A stretch of 64,000 bases of DNA from NCBI GenBank assembly GCA_015272395.1, contig JACYLQ010000007.1, forward strand, positions 62,001 to 126,000, written 5' to 3'. Positions 26,825 through 36,774 of this stretch are shown here, piece by piece (position 1 is the first letter of the stretch; the number at the start of each line of letters is the position of its first letter). The position numbers were made by a program, and so were the translations under genes. The notes beneath the pieces were generated by a model, which worked only from the letters and a program-made list of their open reading frames with translations, did not search any database and was not told the origin of the DNA. This stretch comes from Calothrix sp. C42_A2020_038. GTDB lineage: Bacteria > Cyanobacteriota > Cyanobacteriia > Cyanobacteriales > Nostocaceae.

Positions 26825-27508
26825 TCAATCTAAAACATCTTGTAATTTTGCGACCATTTCCGCGCGCGCTGATACTTCGAGTTTCCGAAACATTCGTTTC
26901 AATGCTTGTTTAACAGAATTTTGTGTAATCCAAAGTTGTTCACCAATCTCGGCATTTGTTAAACCGCGCGCTACTAGTTCGGCAATTTCTAATTCACGTG
27001 GTGTTAAGCGACTAGCTACGACAGAATTCTTAGGTTCGGGTTGAGGTTTTGCTCGTAACGATGCAAGTTTTGCTGATAAATGCAAGCACAATGCGCTCAA
27101 GTCAGCCAAATCATTTGCTGTAAATGCAGGATTTCCTTTTGCGCGCGCTAAATTTAATGTTCCAATCAGGCGCCCTTCAGCAACAATAGGGCCACTCATT
27201 ACATGAGCGTGGTCATCGCGCGAGCAAAATTGTTTCCAGTCACCAGCGGGTAGTATTAGTTGTTCGTGTGCTGGTGCGTGACGTTCAACAACATATTTAC
27301 CAACAGGGTTTCCTCGCAAGCAAACTTCTGGAATATCGGGAAAACCTTGAGCATTTAGTTTTACTTCGGGTTGTTCATCTAAAAGATAAATTCCCCAACG
27401 CTGAACATCAAAATGCTCTCCTACCGTTTCCATAATGGCAAGTTGCAGTTGTTGTTCGGTTTGGGCGCCAGCTATTGCATCAAATACTGTGTGGAGGGAA
27501 TTTGACAT
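26825..27508 (-). CDS. LuxR-type transcriptional regulator with GAF domain
   Basis: 227 aa. A GAF-like sensor at about 5-150 (F-D-V-Q-R-W-G-I-Y-L-L-D near 33-44, I-G-T-L-N-L-A near 115) is followed by a LuxR helix-turn-helix at about 165-225: L-T-P-R-E-L-E-I-A-E-L-V-A-R-G-L-T-N-A-E-I-G, then the recognition part S-V-K-Q-A-L-K-R-M-F-R-K-L. It binds DNA, and its signal is unknown. It is divergent from the DUF3386 gene with 103 bases between starts, an arrangement often seen for a regulator and its target. No receiver domain, so it is not a response regulator. Confidence 0.87.
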   Translation of the reverse strand: MSNSLHTVFDAIAGAQTEQQLQLAIMETVGEHFDVQRWGIYLLDEQPEVKLNAQGFPDIPEVCLRGNPVGKYVVERHAPAHEQLILPAGDWKQFCSRDDHAHVMSGPIVAEGRLIGTLNLARAKGNPAFTANDLADLSALCLHLSAKLASLRAKPQPEPKNSVVASRLTPRELEIAELVARGLTNAEIGEQLWITQNSVKQALKRMFRKLEVSARAEMVAKLQDVLD

Positions 27509-27611
27509 AAGTGTACCCAGTTGGGGTCTAGGCGGACTGACTCAACTCTTCTATCCTAATAACAGAAGCGATTAAAAAGCTAGCATACACAACAGTTTAT
27601 AGGAGAAGTAC

Positions 27612-28265
27612 ATGACAGCCACACAAGCATCTGCTCAAGAGCTTTTCCGTGCTGCCTACGAAAACCGTTATACCTGGGATAAAGATTTCCCCGGTTACAC
27701 AGCTGACATCACCTACAAATACGACGGTCAAGAATTCGTAGGTAAAGTTAATATTAGCGCCAACTTGAAGGCAGAAGTTTTGGATGTCGAAAACGAAGAG
27801 GCACAAAAAGCTATTCACGGGCAAGCATGGGAAATAGCTGTTCACCGCGTTCGCCGCACTTTTGAACAAACACACGGTGAAAACACCTTTAGCTACGGCG
27901 CCAAAGATGCAGATGGTGCTGTAGAAATCTTAATGGGTGGTAAAGCTGCTGGTGACAAGTACAAAGTTCGTAATAACGAAGTTAGCTTGGTTCACCGTCA
28001 CATTCATGGTGTTGTTGTTACAATCAATACTTTTAGCAGCCATGATACTGGTGAAGGGTACCTTTCCCACACCTACGACTCTGTATATCACGATCCTCAG
28101 ACTGGCGAACAAAAAGGTGGTAAGAGCTTTTTTGTTGATGAGTATGAAAAAGTAGGTAAATACTACATTCTTAACCGTCGTGAAATTACAACCGATGTTG
28201 ATGGTAAACCTTCTGTTCAAGAGTTTATTTTTTCCAATATTAAACTACTAGAACCCGCTGCTTAA
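27612..28265 (+). CDS. DUF3386 family protein
   Basis: 217 aa, with a strong TAGGAG site 8 bases before ATG. The N-terminus E-L-F-R-A-A-Y-E-N-R-Y-T-W and the following P-G-Y-T-A-D-I segment match, from memory, the DUF3386 family found in cyanobacteria and plant chloroplasts. No signal peptide or membrane helix. Codon use is unusually clean, with many preferred codons, suggesting high expression. Function is unknown. Divergent LuxR/GAF gene upstream may control it. A hairpin at 28303-28328 follows the stop. Confidence 0.78.
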   Translation: MTATQASAQELFRAAYENRYTWDKDFPGYTADITYKYDGQEFVGKVNISANLKAEVLDVENEEAQKAIHGQAWEIAVHRVRRTFEQTHGENTFSYGAKDADGAVEILMGGKAAGDKYKVRNNEVSLVHRHIHGVVVTINTFSSHDTGEGYLSHTYDSVYHDPQTGEQKGGKSFFVDEYEKVGKYYILNRREITTDVDGKPSVQEFIFSNIKLLEPAA

Positions 28266-28302
28266 ATCTTTATTCAAAGCATATTTATTGTCAACTTTCT
28301 TG

Positions 28303-28328
28303 TGGAATAGGCATCCCTGCCTGTTCCA
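28303..28328 (+). terminator. hairpin after the DUF3386 gene
   Basis: TGGAATAGGC and GCCTGTTCCA pair around ATCCCT, followed by TAAAAA. It is of the same repeat class as words in the MITE-like elements (GTGGAACAGGC). It probably ends the DUF3386 transcript. Confidence 0.5.
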
Positions 28329-28465
28329 TAAAAATGTAGCTACACATGTTAAAATGCCTAGTTGGTTAATACCATTAATGAATATTCCTATTGAATATTG
28401 TTTTATGAGTAAGGAATTTGGGGTCGTGAATACGCGCGTCAATATTCTGTTATATTTGATTATTT

Positions 28466-29839
28466 ATGAATATTTACCAATTTCCAAATGATTTTTGTTG
28501 GGGTGTTGCTACTGCTTCTTATCAAATTGAAGGTGCGACTGAAAAGGATGGGCGTAAGAAGAGCGTTTGGGATACTTTTAGCGCTACTCCTGGTAAGGTG
28601 ATGAATGGTGATACTGGAAAAGTTGCTTGTGACCATTATCATCGGTATGAGTCAGATGTAGAATTAATGGCTTCTTTGGGTGTAAAACATTATAGATTTA
28701 GTATTGCTTGGTCACGAATTATTCCTGATGGTCGGGGACAGGTGAATGAGGCAGGTGTTGATTTTTATCAGCGTTTAGTTGATTGTTTGCTCAAAAATGG
28801 AATTACACCATATGCTACTTTATTTCACTGGGATAGTCCTCAAGCTTTAGAAGATATGTACGGTTCGTGGCGCCATCGTCAAATGGCTTATGATTTTGCT
28901 GATTATGTGACAGCTGTAGTAACTAGGTTGGGTGATAAAGTTACTAATTGGATGACCATAAATGAAATTCCTTGTTTTACCCACATGGGTTACGATGTCG
29001 AACAAGAACCACCTCATGCACCAGGTACTCGTGTTAAAAGTAGAAAGGAAATATGGCAAACTTCGCATCATGCCATTCTTGCACATGGTTTAGGGTGTCA
29101 AGCGATCCGCGCAGCAACTCCTGTATCTTGTCAAGTTGCGCTGGTTGATAATATGGGTGTGACTGTACCATTTAGCGAGTCACCAGCTAATATCAAAGCT
29201 GCGAAAAAAGCTTTACATACTTCTATGCAAAATGGTGGAATTATTTTTCCTGTGCTAACAGGCGCCTATAGTTCTGCAATGTTAGAGGAATTGGGAAACG
29301 AGGCGCCAGATATTCAACCAGGAGATTTAGAAATTATTCATCAACCACTCGATGCTATTGGGTTGAATATTTACACGGGTGGATATGTACGTGCTGCGGA
29401 TAATAACCGGGGTTATGAATTCTTGACTTTCCCTCAAGGTTATCCACGAATGTATATGCCTTGGTTGAATATTTTGCCTGAAAGTATTTATTGGGGTGTT
29501 CGACATATTAGCGAAACATTAGAACATCCAAATTTACCTGTATTTATTACCGAAAACGGTTGTGCAGCACAAGATGAAGTGAACGCAGCAGGTGAAATTA
29601 TAGATGTTGACCGCATTATGTACCTTCGGCAGTATCTCAAAGCAGCACACCGGGCAGTTAGTGAAGGATACCCATTAAAAGGGTATTTTTTATGGAGTTT
29701 TATGGATAACTTTGAATGGGCTTGGGGTTATGGGCGCCGCTTTGGCATCACATATATAGATTACACCACACAACAACGTATTCCCAAAGCAAGTTTTGAA
29801 TGGTATAAAGAATGCATCTGTCAAAACAGTGTAGTTTAA
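28466..29839 (+). CDS. family 1 glycoside hydrolase (beta-glucosidase type)
   Basis: 457 aa, standard GH1 length, no signal peptide, so cytoplasmic. N-terminal F-C-W-G-V-A-T-A-S-Y-Q-I-E-G is the family signature. The acid/base glutamate is E167 in W-M-T-I-N-E-I, and the nucleophile is E363 in F-I-T-E-N-G. Other substrate-site elements are Q21-I-E-G, the H-W-D segment near 120 and W-S-F-M-D-N-F-E-W near 410. Almost all GH1 enzymes have N-E-P at the acid/base; here proline is replaced by isoleucine. It should hydrolyse beta-glucosides or related beta-glycosides. It stands alone with its own promoter. Confidence 0.92.
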   Translation: MNIYQFPNDFCWGVATASYQIEGATEKDGRKKSVWDTFSATPGKVMNGDTGKVACDHYHRYESDVELMASLGVKHYRFSIAWSRIIPDGRGQVNEAGVDFYQRLVDCLLKNGITPYATLFHWDSPQALEDMYGSWRHRQMAYDFADYVTAVVTRLGDKVTNWMTINEIPCFTHMGYDVEQEPPHAPGTRVKSRKEIWQTSHHAILAHGLGCQAIRAATPVSCQVALVDNMGVTVPFSESPANIKAAKKALHTSMQNGGIIFPVLTGAYSSAMLEELGNEAPDIQPGDLEIIHQPLDAIGLNIYTGGYVRAADNNRGYEFLTFPQGYPRMYMPWLNILPESIYWGVRHISETLEHPNLPVFITENGCAAQDEVNAAGEIIDVDRIMYLRQYLKAAHRAVSEGYPLKGYFLWSFMDNFEWAWGYGRRFGITYIDYTTQQRIPKASFEWYKECICQNSVV

Positions 29840-29997
29840 ACAATATATTTTTTGTAAAGACGCGATTGTTACTGCCGCTCGTGTAATTATGAGTGGGTAG
29901 AGTCCTCAAAATATGTTGTCTGTAAAAAATGCACTAGCAAGGATGTAGAAACTATTTCGTGCTGGCAATTTCCTGACGATTGATAAAACTACATTCA

Positions 29998-30028
29998 GAT
30001 TCCCAACTTCTTTGAGAAGCCAGGAATT
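29998..30028. repeat. AGATTCCCAACTTC-type hairpin
   Basis: ATTCCCAACTTC pairs imperfectly with GAAGCCAGGAAT around TTTGA. Same family as 23118-23149 and 39716-39742. It lies between the GH1 gene and the convergent DUF4870 gene and may terminate both. Confidence 0.45.
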
Positions 30029-30042
30029 TTGGTGTTACAAAA

Positions 30043-30378
30043 CTATAAAAAGTGGTAAATAAACGGGTAACGATATGGTATATTTTCGTTTTCAATGACC
30101 CGAACTATTCCAATAATTGGCATTATTAAACTGATAATCCACAGCAGAACCAAAAGCGGAATTCCAATCGCTACAAAAACTAACAGACCAAAAATAATAC
30201 CCGCGATGTAAAGATTAATATGGAAGTTTAAAGATTCCTTCGCGTTATCTTTTACTACTGGGTCATCACTAATCAAAAATACAGCAATCGGTATACCGAT
30301 AGATACAATTGTAGAACTGAAAAATATGGCACCGTGGCATAGAGCAGATAAAAGCTTACGTTGAGCAATTGTTTCCAT
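30043..30378 (-). CDS. DUF4870 family small membrane protein
   Basis: 111 aa, three hydrophobic helices at about 14-36, 52-75 and 78-95. The pattern A-L-C-H-G-A-I-F near 13, D-N-A-K-E-S-L-N-F near 44 and a final helix followed by a short polar tail is that of DUF4870 (Tic20-like) proteins, integral membrane proteins of unknown role. It is in the same orientation as lnt but 60 bases downstream of it; co-transcription is possible. Confidence 0.8.
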   Translation of the reverse strand: METIAQRKLLSALCHGAIFFSSTIVSIGIPIAVFLISDDPVVKDNAKESLNFHINLYIAGIIFGLLVFVAIGIPLLVLLWIISLIMPIIGIVRVIENENIPYRYPFIYHFL

Positions 30379-30437
30379 ACAACAATCCTCTTTACTGTAA
30401 TAGTTTTTACTTCTTTATTCTATCTTTGTTAATAGAG

Positions 30438-32042
30438 TTAACTATCATTCTTATAGAAGATTTTTATGTTTATAGTACATCCTATGACACTTAGGATTAT
30501 TAATAACGGTGTTAACCAGTCACCCCAGCGGACGTACATAGTTTGAGAGGAACGTCGATAAATTGTTTCTGCGTGTGTTTCGTAGGTGTTATGTCCAGAT
30601 ATCCACAGCGTTTTTCCATGCGGGTCAACAAATGCTGATAAACCTGTATTGGTAGCGCGCGCTGCCCATCTATCAGTTTCTATTGCTCGCATTAGATCTA
30701 ATGCATGATGTTGTGTTTGCATCGCTTTACTATAGGGGTCGTTGTTAGAAGCGGTAATAATAAATTCTCCACCTAAAAAAGCTTGGCGCCGAAATTGTTC
30801 GGGAAAAGCAGATTCGTAACAAATCCCAGCAATTACACGCCCAAACGGTGTATCAAATATTTGATTTGCGGAGCCTGGAACTTGACGTGCTGTAACAGGT
30901 GAAAGGCGTCGGATTAATTTGCCTAACATTTCTTCAAATGGTACATATTCACCCAGAGGTACTAGCTTAGATTTCTCAAAGCGACTGTAGATTTGACCGT
31001 TAGCTGTAACTGTAAATAAACTGTTTGCATAAGCATTACGATTAGGATGTTCTGCAAAACCACCAATCCAAGCAACAACTCCTTTGTCTTTGATAGCTGC
31101 CACTAGAGAACTGTCAAGAATTTGACGCGAAAAGTAAGGTAATGCTCCTTCAGGTGTAAGAACTGCATCTACACTCTGCTCAACCAATTTTAAATATCCA
31201 GTAGTATAACCTTCGATTGCACGACGTAATCCGTAATAATCAAACTTGATACGGTTGGGAATATTACCTTGAATAATTCCTATTTTTAATGCGTCTTCTT
31301 GCGGTTGAGATAAAGGTTGATTGTATAAATTAAAGCCAATTAAATGAATTATTAAAAATAAGGTTATTGGTATAAATAAGTACTTACTATAATATTTACC
31401 ACCATTCTTCGCTTTTTGTATCCAAGCTTCAGCTAAAAGCCCGTTAATCGCAACAATTGAAGCGGTAATAGCGCTAGTACCTGATAACTGACCTAAGTGG
31501 AGAATTACTAGATTATGCGGGCTTTGAGTATAAGATAATGAACTCCACCATAATGGCCCGAGAGTCCAAATTTTTTCGAGAAGGCACCATAAGCTAGTAC
31601 CAATTAAAACTCGTAATAAAGGTGTAGGGAAGGATTTTAATTTGTTATTAATCCAAACAAAACAGGTTGCCCAACTGATAGCTAGTAGTGTCCCCCAAAG
31701 CGTTACGAAAACCCAAGCGAAAAGGGCAATAGCTACACTTGATAACCAGTGTACCCCCATCCAAGTTAATGGATGTAATCCTGTTATCCACGAAAGTGTT
31801 ACTCCATAGTAACCTATACCCCAGGTGCCTGATAATCGCAGATAATAGAATTTGGCTTTGTGTACTGGATTAAGTACTAATATCCATAGTGGAGCAAAAG
31901 CAAACCATGCTAAGAACCAGGCGCCAAATGGTGCGACGGTTAGTCCCATGAATATGCCACTTATCAAAGCGACAGTAAGTGGTGAGTAAAAATGTTTTAT
32001 CTTCTTACTCATAAGCATCGATTTACTCACCATTTTTGACAT
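30438..32042 (-). CDS. lnt: apolipoprotein N-acyltransferase
   Basis: 534 aa. About eight N-terminal hydrophobic segments (to about residue 245) anchor a periplasmic carbon-nitrogen hydrolase domain at about 255-500. The catalytic triad can be seen: E in L-T-P-E-G-A-L-P-Y near 296, K in K-S-K-L-V-P-L-G-E-Y near 358, and C in G-I-C-Y-E-S near 407. The enzyme transfers an acyl chain from phospholipid to the N-terminal cysteine of lipoproteins. Several ATGs at the start (codons 1, 4, 9, 11) leave the exact start open. Length is normal. Confidence 0.92.
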   Translation of the reverse strand: MSKMVSKSMLMSKKIKHFYSPLTVALISGIFMGLTVAPFGAWFLAWFAFAPLWILVLNPVHKAKFYYLRLSGTWGIGYYGVTLSWITGLHPLTWMGVHWLSSVAIALFAWVFVTLWGTLLAISWATCFVWINNKLKSFPTPLLRVLIGTSLWCLLEKIWTLGPLWWSSLSYTQSPHNLVILHLGQLSGTSAITASIVAINGLLAEAWIQKAKNGGKYYSKYLFIPITLFLIIHLIGFNLYNQPLSQPQEDALKIGIIQGNIPNRIKFDYYGLRRAIEGYTTGYLKLVEQSVDAVLTPEGALPYFSRQILDSSLVAAIKDKGVVAWIGGFAEHPNRNAYANSLFTVTANGQIYSRFEKSKLVPLGEYVPFEEMLGKLIRRLSPVTARQVPGSANQIFDTPFGRVIAGICYESAFPEQFRRQAFLGGEFIITASNNDPYSKAMQTQHHALDLMRAIETDRWAARATNTGLSAFVDPHGKTLWISGHNTYETHAETIYRRSSQTMYVRWGDWLTPLLIILSVIGCTINIKIFYKNDS

Positions 32043-32059
32043 TTCTAGGTTTTATTATA

Positions 32060-32187
32060 TTGTGATTAAAAATTTTGTTCTTTGGTGGTATGAATAATTT
32101 ATTGTGGTTCAGGCATTATTGCCTGAACAACAGAACAGGCTTTCTGGCCTGTTCCACAACACCCCAAAATTAATTACATTGACTAGT
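32060..32187. repeat. MITE-like repeat, copy 1
   Basis: The left arm ends in TTTGGTGGTATGAAT and the right arm reads ACCCCAAAATTAATTACATTGACTAGT. The interior holds the perfect hairpin TTCAGGCATTATTGCCTGAA at 32108-32127 and a second GAACAGGC/GCCTGTTC hairpin. The left arm is degenerate. Other copies are at 50024-50149, 53677-53842 and 62558-62683. Confidence 0.65.
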
Positions 32188-32333
32188 GGGGGAGTTTAAA
32201 CTTTAGCCTACAGTCGCGTTACAGCAGTTTTTAGGTTGCGCTCTTGTACATAGATTCAAATCAAACTGTTGTGGAGTGGGTATCCTTGCCCGCTCGGCTG
32301 TATTTAACCAACTTGAAATTTGCTGTAATTGCA

Positions 32334-34937
32334 TTATTCTTCAGTTTCGGCGACTTCGGGAACTTCGGAAGCTGTGTCAGGTGGGACGATCGCAACTCCA
32401 ATAATAGCATCGTCTTCGTCGAGACGCTGAACACGCACACCTGTGGCTGAACGTGATTGGATGGAAATCGCGTTTGTTGCCTGCCGAATGATGATGCCAC
32501 GATTTGTTACCATCATAATTTCATCGTCGCTGTTGACAATGTGTAGGGTTGCAAGTTGGTCTTTGGTTTTACGGTTCTTGAATTTGGTTGCCATTAAACC
32601 TTGTCCAGCACGGTTTTGCAAACGGAATTGGGCGACAGGAACACGCTTACCATATCCTCCTGTTGTAATAGTCAATACCCAAGGTCCGACACTTGCGGTT
32701 TCATTAACTTCAATGGATTCTTCAGTTTCGGCTTCGGTTTCTGATACCTCAATATCTTCTGTCTCAGCTTCCGTATGTGATGCGAAGGTGTCGAGAATTG
32801 CCGCTGGTAAAATATCCATGCCAACAAGCTCATCACCTTTTTTGAGTTTCATTGCTTTAACACCACGAGTTGCTCTACCCAAGGGGCGAAGTTGTTCGTG
32901 GTTGCATCGGAAGTGAATAGCCATTCCTAAACGCGAACCGACAATAACACTGTCTTCAACTTTCGCACGACGCACCCAACGCAGTTGGTCACCTTCTTCC
33001 AAAGAAATCGCAATTAAGCCATTGGAGCGAATATTGCAAAATGCTTCTAAAGCAGTTTTCTTGATGTTACCGCCTTTTGTAAGCATGACAAGATATTCTT
33101 CGCTGCTAAACTCATCAACTGGTACAATCGAGGTAATTTTTTCCTCTTTCGGAATAGGCAGCATTTGTACGATTGGAGTACCCCTGCTAGTACGCGAGCC
33201 TAAAGGTATTTGGTACGCCTTCAAACAATATACAACTCCTCTATCACTGAAGAATAATACGCTGTCATGGTCACAACAGGTAAGAAAATGTTCTACTGTA
33301 TCATCTTCCTTTACCTTTGCTGCTGCTTTACCGCGCGTTGCACGACTTTGTGCTTCAAAGGTGTTTACAGGCATTCGCTTGATGTAGCCTTGCTTAGTTA
33401 ATAAGATTACAGCTTTTTCGTTGGCGATTAAGTCTGTATCTCCTAAATCTCCTTCCGCTTGCGTAATAACCGTGCGTCTTGGTGTTGCAAATTTATCTTT
33501 TAAATATTTAACTTCGCCTTCGATGATTTCGAGTATCCGCTCACGTTTTGCCAAAATATCGCGTAAATCAGCAATTAAAGTTTGCAGTTCATCGTGTTCT
33601 GAGCGAATTTTATCTGCTTCGAGTGCTGTTAAGCGTCGCAGTTGCATTTGCAAGATTGCATCAGCTTGCACTTCTGATAGTCCGTAATTTGTGATCAATT
33701 CGCCTTTTGCCGTTGGTGTATCAGCCGCATGACGAATCATGGCGATAATTTCGTCAAGATGTGCCAGTGCAATCAACAAACCTTGTAAGACATGGTCGCG
33801 CTCTTCTGCTTTCCGTAGTTCATACTGCGTCCTACGAGTAATAGCTTCAACTCGAAAATCAAGGAATACTTGTAGGAACTGTCGGATGGTTAGTATTTGA
33901 GGTTCACCATTTACTAATGCCAACATGTTGGCGCCGAAGTTAGCTTGTAATGGGGTTTGTTTATACAGGTTATTCAGAACCACACGTGGATAAGCATCAC
34001 GTTTGAGTTCAATAACCATTCGCATACCATCTCGGTCGCTCTCATCGCGAATGTCAGCAATTCCCTCAATTCGTTTATCGTTAACTAACTCAGCAATCTT
34101 TTCGATCAAAGCAGCTTTGTTAGTTTGATAAGGTAATTCTGTGACAATAATTGCTTCTCGGTCTGGGCGCCCACGCTGTTCGATGGTTTCGATATTCGCA
34201 ACTCCGCGCATTGTTATCGAACCACGTCCAGTTGTGTAGGCATCTCTGATGCCTGAAGTGCCAAGAATTGTTGCGCCTGTTGGAAAATCAGGACCGTGAA
34301 TATACTGCATCAATTGGTTATTTGTGATTTCCGGGTTGTGTATGAGTGCTACCAACCCATCAATTAATTCACCCAAATTATGCGGGGGAATATTTGTCGC
34401 CATTCCCACAGCAATACCAGATGAGCCGTTCAGTAACAATTGTGGTACGCGCGCTGGTAAAACTGTTGGTTCCTGCTGTGAACCATCGAAGTTATTAACA
34501 AAATCTACAGTTTCTGATTCGATGTCTTGCAATAGTCCGCTAGTTGTCAGTGCTTGTAACCGACATTCGGTATATCGCATTGCCGCAGGTGGGTCATTAT
34601 CTACCGAACCAAAGTTACCATGTCCCTCAATCAGAGGTACGCGCATGGAAAAATCCTGCGCCATTCGCACCAACGCATCGTATACCGACATATCACCATG
34701 TGGGTGATATTTACCCAATACTTCCCCAACCACACGCGCGCATTTACGGAAGGGTCGGTCATGGGTTAAACCCAACTCATGCATAGCGTAAAGGATACGA
34801 CGATGCACAGGTTTCAGACCATCCCTGGCATCTGGCAGCGCCCTACCCACGATGACACTCATTGCATACTCCAGGTAAGACCTGGACATTTCATTCCGTA
34901 GGTCTGTCGGGATAATCCTCTCCTGAGAGAATGTCAT
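32334..34937 (-). CDS. gyrA: DNA gyrase subunit A
   Basis: 867 aa. Breakage-reunion domain with the active-site tyrosine Y122 in A-A-M-R-Y-T-E, at the same number as in E. coli, and D-G-L-K-P-V-H-R-R near 39-47. The C-terminal beta-pinwheel has the GyrA-box-like Q-N-R-A-G-Q-G, supporting GyrA rather than ParC. The enzyme introduces negative supercoils with GyrB. The quinolone pocket reads H-P-H-G-D82-M83-S84-V-Y-D87, with Met where E. coli has Ser83. An acidic insert of about 35 residues rich in E-T-E repeats interrupts the C-terminal domain near residues 715-750. No gyrB nearby. Confidence 0.96.
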   Translation of the reverse strand: MTFSQERIIPTDLRNEMSRSYLEYAMSVIVGRALPDARDGLKPVHRRILYAMHELGLTHDRPFRKCARVVGEVLGKYHPHGDMSVYDALVRMAQDFSMRVPLIEGHGNFGSVDNDPPAAMRYTECRLQALTTSGLLQDIESETVDFVNNFDGSQQEPTVLPARVPQLLLNGSSGIAVGMATNIPPHNLGELIDGLVALIHNPEITNNQLMQYIHGPDFPTGATILGTSGIRDAYTTGRGSITMRGVANIETIEQRGRPDREAIIVTELPYQTNKAALIEKIAELVNDKRIEGIADIRDESDRDGMRMVIELKRDAYPRVVLNNLYKQTPLQANFGANMLALVNGEPQILTIRQFLQVFLDFRVEAITRRTQYELRKAEERDHVLQGLLIALAHLDEIIAMIRHAADTPTAKGELITNYGLSEVQADAILQMQLRRLTALEADKIRSEHDELQTLIADLRDILAKRERILEIIEGEVKYLKDKFATPRRTVITQAEGDLGDTDLIANEKAVILLTKQGYIKRMPVNTFEAQSRATRGKAAAKVKEDDTVEHFLTCCDHDSVLFFSDRGVVYCLKAYQIPLGSRTSRGTPIVQMLPIPKEEKITSIVPVDEFSSEEYLVMLTKGGNIKKTALEAFCNIRSNGLIAISLEEGDQLRWVRRAKVEDSVIVGSRLGMAIHFRCNHEQLRPLGRATRGVKAMKLKKGDELVGMDILPAAILDTFASHTEAETEDIEVSETEAETEESIEVNETASVGPWVLTITTGGYGKRVPVAQFRLQNRAGQGLMATKFKNRKTKDQLATLHIVNSDDEIMMVTNRGIIIRQATNAISIQSRSATGVRVQRLDEDDAIIGVAIVPPDTASEVPEVAETEE

Positions 34938-35451
34938 AGCCTAAATAACTCCAAAAATCGCTGTTTTTAGCCTTGATAGCCAGAAAAAGTCCAAATTATT
35001 CCCTAGTTATCTTGAATAATTGCCATAGTTGTACATAATTCTATCACAGAATCGCTTTTTCTGCCGTCAGAGTCACTGATTTAAAGATCAAAAATATAGC
35101 ATTAAAAATTAAAAATTAAAAACAATTTTTAGGATTTGGGACAGAATCTAATCTAGCAAATTTTTTAAGCTTTTGCACATCCTCTGTCAACATTGCTAAA
35201 ATTACATATTAAACTGATAATATTTGACATATATTCTATTTATTTAAATTTCAAAACATAACTGATAATTTGACATATTTGCAATAATTGAATCCTAACA
35301 AAATAAGGTTTTGTGGGAATTATTTCTAAACTAATATTAGAATATATTTTATTGTATTTGATATTTGTGACAACTGAAATAAGTCTTAAGATAGTGTGCG
35401 GGCAAAGGTTGGGGTATTTAAGATACAACTGCATAAGTTAAGGGAAAAATT
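34938..35451. other. AT-rich divergent promoter region
   Basis: 514 bases between gyrA (minus) and a small acidic gene (plus). It contains a short direct repeat of AAAAATTA near 35104-35120 and poly-A/T runs. It must hold the gyrA promoter. No gene or clear regulatory element seen. Confidence 0.45.
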
Positions 35452-35652
35452 ATGAGCGAAGAAAAATTATCTAAAAAAGTTGGACAAGACTCAGAAACTA
35501 GCGTAGAACAACTCAGTCCAGAGGTACTAGATATGATCAAACATCCCCCTAAAATAGATGATACTATCCGCGATTTACCTCCAGATGAACGCAAAACAAA
35601 CCCCACAGTGGCGCCGGAAATACTTGACAATCGACCACAAGATATAGGTTAA
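35452..35652 (+). CDS. small acidic hypothetical protein
   Basis: 66 aa, strongly hydrophilic, no hydrophobic core, many Asp/Glu/Pro residues (L-S-P-E-V-L-D-M-I-K-H-P-P, R-D-L-P-P-D-E-R). It is probably disordered. No family recognised. Upstream AAGGGAAAAATT may serve as a weak ribosome site. It stands alone, 124 bases before the deacetylase-like gene. Reality rests on clean codon use and an isolated open frame, so moderate confidence. Confidence 0.5.
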   Translation: MSEEKLSKKVGQDSETSVEQLSPEVLDMIKHPPKIDDTIRDLPPDERKTNPTVAPEILDNRPQDIG

Positions 35653-35776
35653 GGAAATAAGGAACTTTAGGAGGAGTAGAGATATCTTGGATATCAGCGA
35701 TGAATTCAAAACTAACCCATAACTGGTTACTTCCCCTACAATCTTTTATATCCTACTGTTATCTCTGAGGAGTGCC

Positions 35777-36691
35777 ATGCTGCCAGTTATCTACTCTGAT
35801 GAGTTTCTTCAACATCAAACTGGAACGGGACATCCAGAAAGACCCGAACGTTTAAGTGCTGTTACTGCCGCGTTGCGTGAAGGTAGTATTGCATCCCAAA
35901 TTGAATGGCGCCTGCCAACACCCGCGAGTAAACGTTCCTTAACACCATTACTCGAACGAACGCACTCAACAAGCTACATTCAGAAAGTTCAAGAAATATC
36001 TCTGACTGGCGGTGGTTGTATTGACTACGAAACAACTGTTTCGCCAGAAAGTTATGATGTTGCGCTACTAGCTGTAAGTGCCTGGTTAGATGGAGTCGAT
36101 ATTACTTTAGAAACGGGTAAACCTGTGTTTGTTCTGGCACGTCCACCTGGACACCATGCCGAACGCGAAACAGGAATGGGTTTTTGCGTATTTTCTAATG
36201 CTGCTATCGCAGCAACTTACGCCCTTGAAATGGCTGGTATTAAACGTGTTGCGATTTTGGACTGGGATGTTCACCACGGCAATGGAACTCAAGCGATAGT
36301 CGAAACTAATCCACAGATAGCGTATTGCTCATTGCATCAATATCCTTGTTATCCCGGCACTGGTCGGCATACAGAACGGGGGTTTTACAACAATGTTTTG
36401 AATTTACCGTTTCCACCTGGTAGTGATATTAGTCTTTATCAACCAGTATTTGAAAAAAAGGTCATACCCTTTTTATCAAGTTTTGAACCCGATTTACTTA
36501 TCATCAGTGCTGGATATGATGCTAACGCTGATGACCCTCTAGCAAATATTAATCTTCAACCTCAAGATTATGGTTTGTTTACCGATTATTGTTTACAAAT
36601 AACTCGTAAGATTTTATTCGGTTTAGAAGGGGGTTATGATTTGAGTACCCTTTCCGAATCGATTGTAGCAACTATTGAGCGGTGCTTATAG
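35777..36691 (+). CDS. histone deacetylase family (class II-like) amidohydrolase
   Basis: 304 aa with a GAGGAG site 6 bases before ATG. Zn2+ deacetylase fold: G-H-P-E-R-P-E-R at 18-25, H126-H127 in P-G-H-H-A-E-R, Zn ligands D164 and H166 in D-W-D-V-H-H-G-N-G-T, third ligand D248 in S-A-G-Y-D-A-N, and the transition-state tyrosine segment L-E-G-G-Y-D near the C-terminus. Bacterial members act on acetylated lysine, acetylpolyamines or other acetyl-amides. The substrate here is unknown. Full length and intact active site. Confidence 0.92.
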   Translation: MLPVIYSDEFLQHQTGTGHPERPERLSAVTAALREGSIASQIEWRLPTPASKRSLTPLLERTHSTSYIQKVQEISLTGGGCIDYETTVSPESYDVALLAVSAWLDGVDITLETGKPVFVLARPPGHHAERETGMGFCVFSNAAIAATYALEMAGIKRVAILDWDVHHGNGTQAIVETNPQIAYCSLHQYPCYPGTGRHTERGFYNNVLNLPFPPGSDISLYQPVFEKKVIPFLSSFEPDLLIISAGYDANADDPLANINLQPQDYGLFTDYCLQITRKILFGLEGGYDLSTLSESIVATIERCL

Positions 36692-36703
36692 TTCTAATTT
36701 GAT

Positions 36704-36757
36704 AACGGATGTAATGAAAGGCTTGTCCTGTGGAACAAACGATTTGTTACATCCGTT
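36704..36757. repeat. AACGGATGTAA inverted repeat
   Basis: AACGGATGTAA (36704-36714) and TTACATCCGTT (36747-36757) form an 11-base perfect stem around a 32-base spacer. It lies between the convergent deacetylase and amidase genes. The same arms bracket 42349-42398, and related words lie inside the repeat at 53677-53842. Confidence 0.6.
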
Positions 36758-36774
36758 TGAAATGTGTTACCAAT

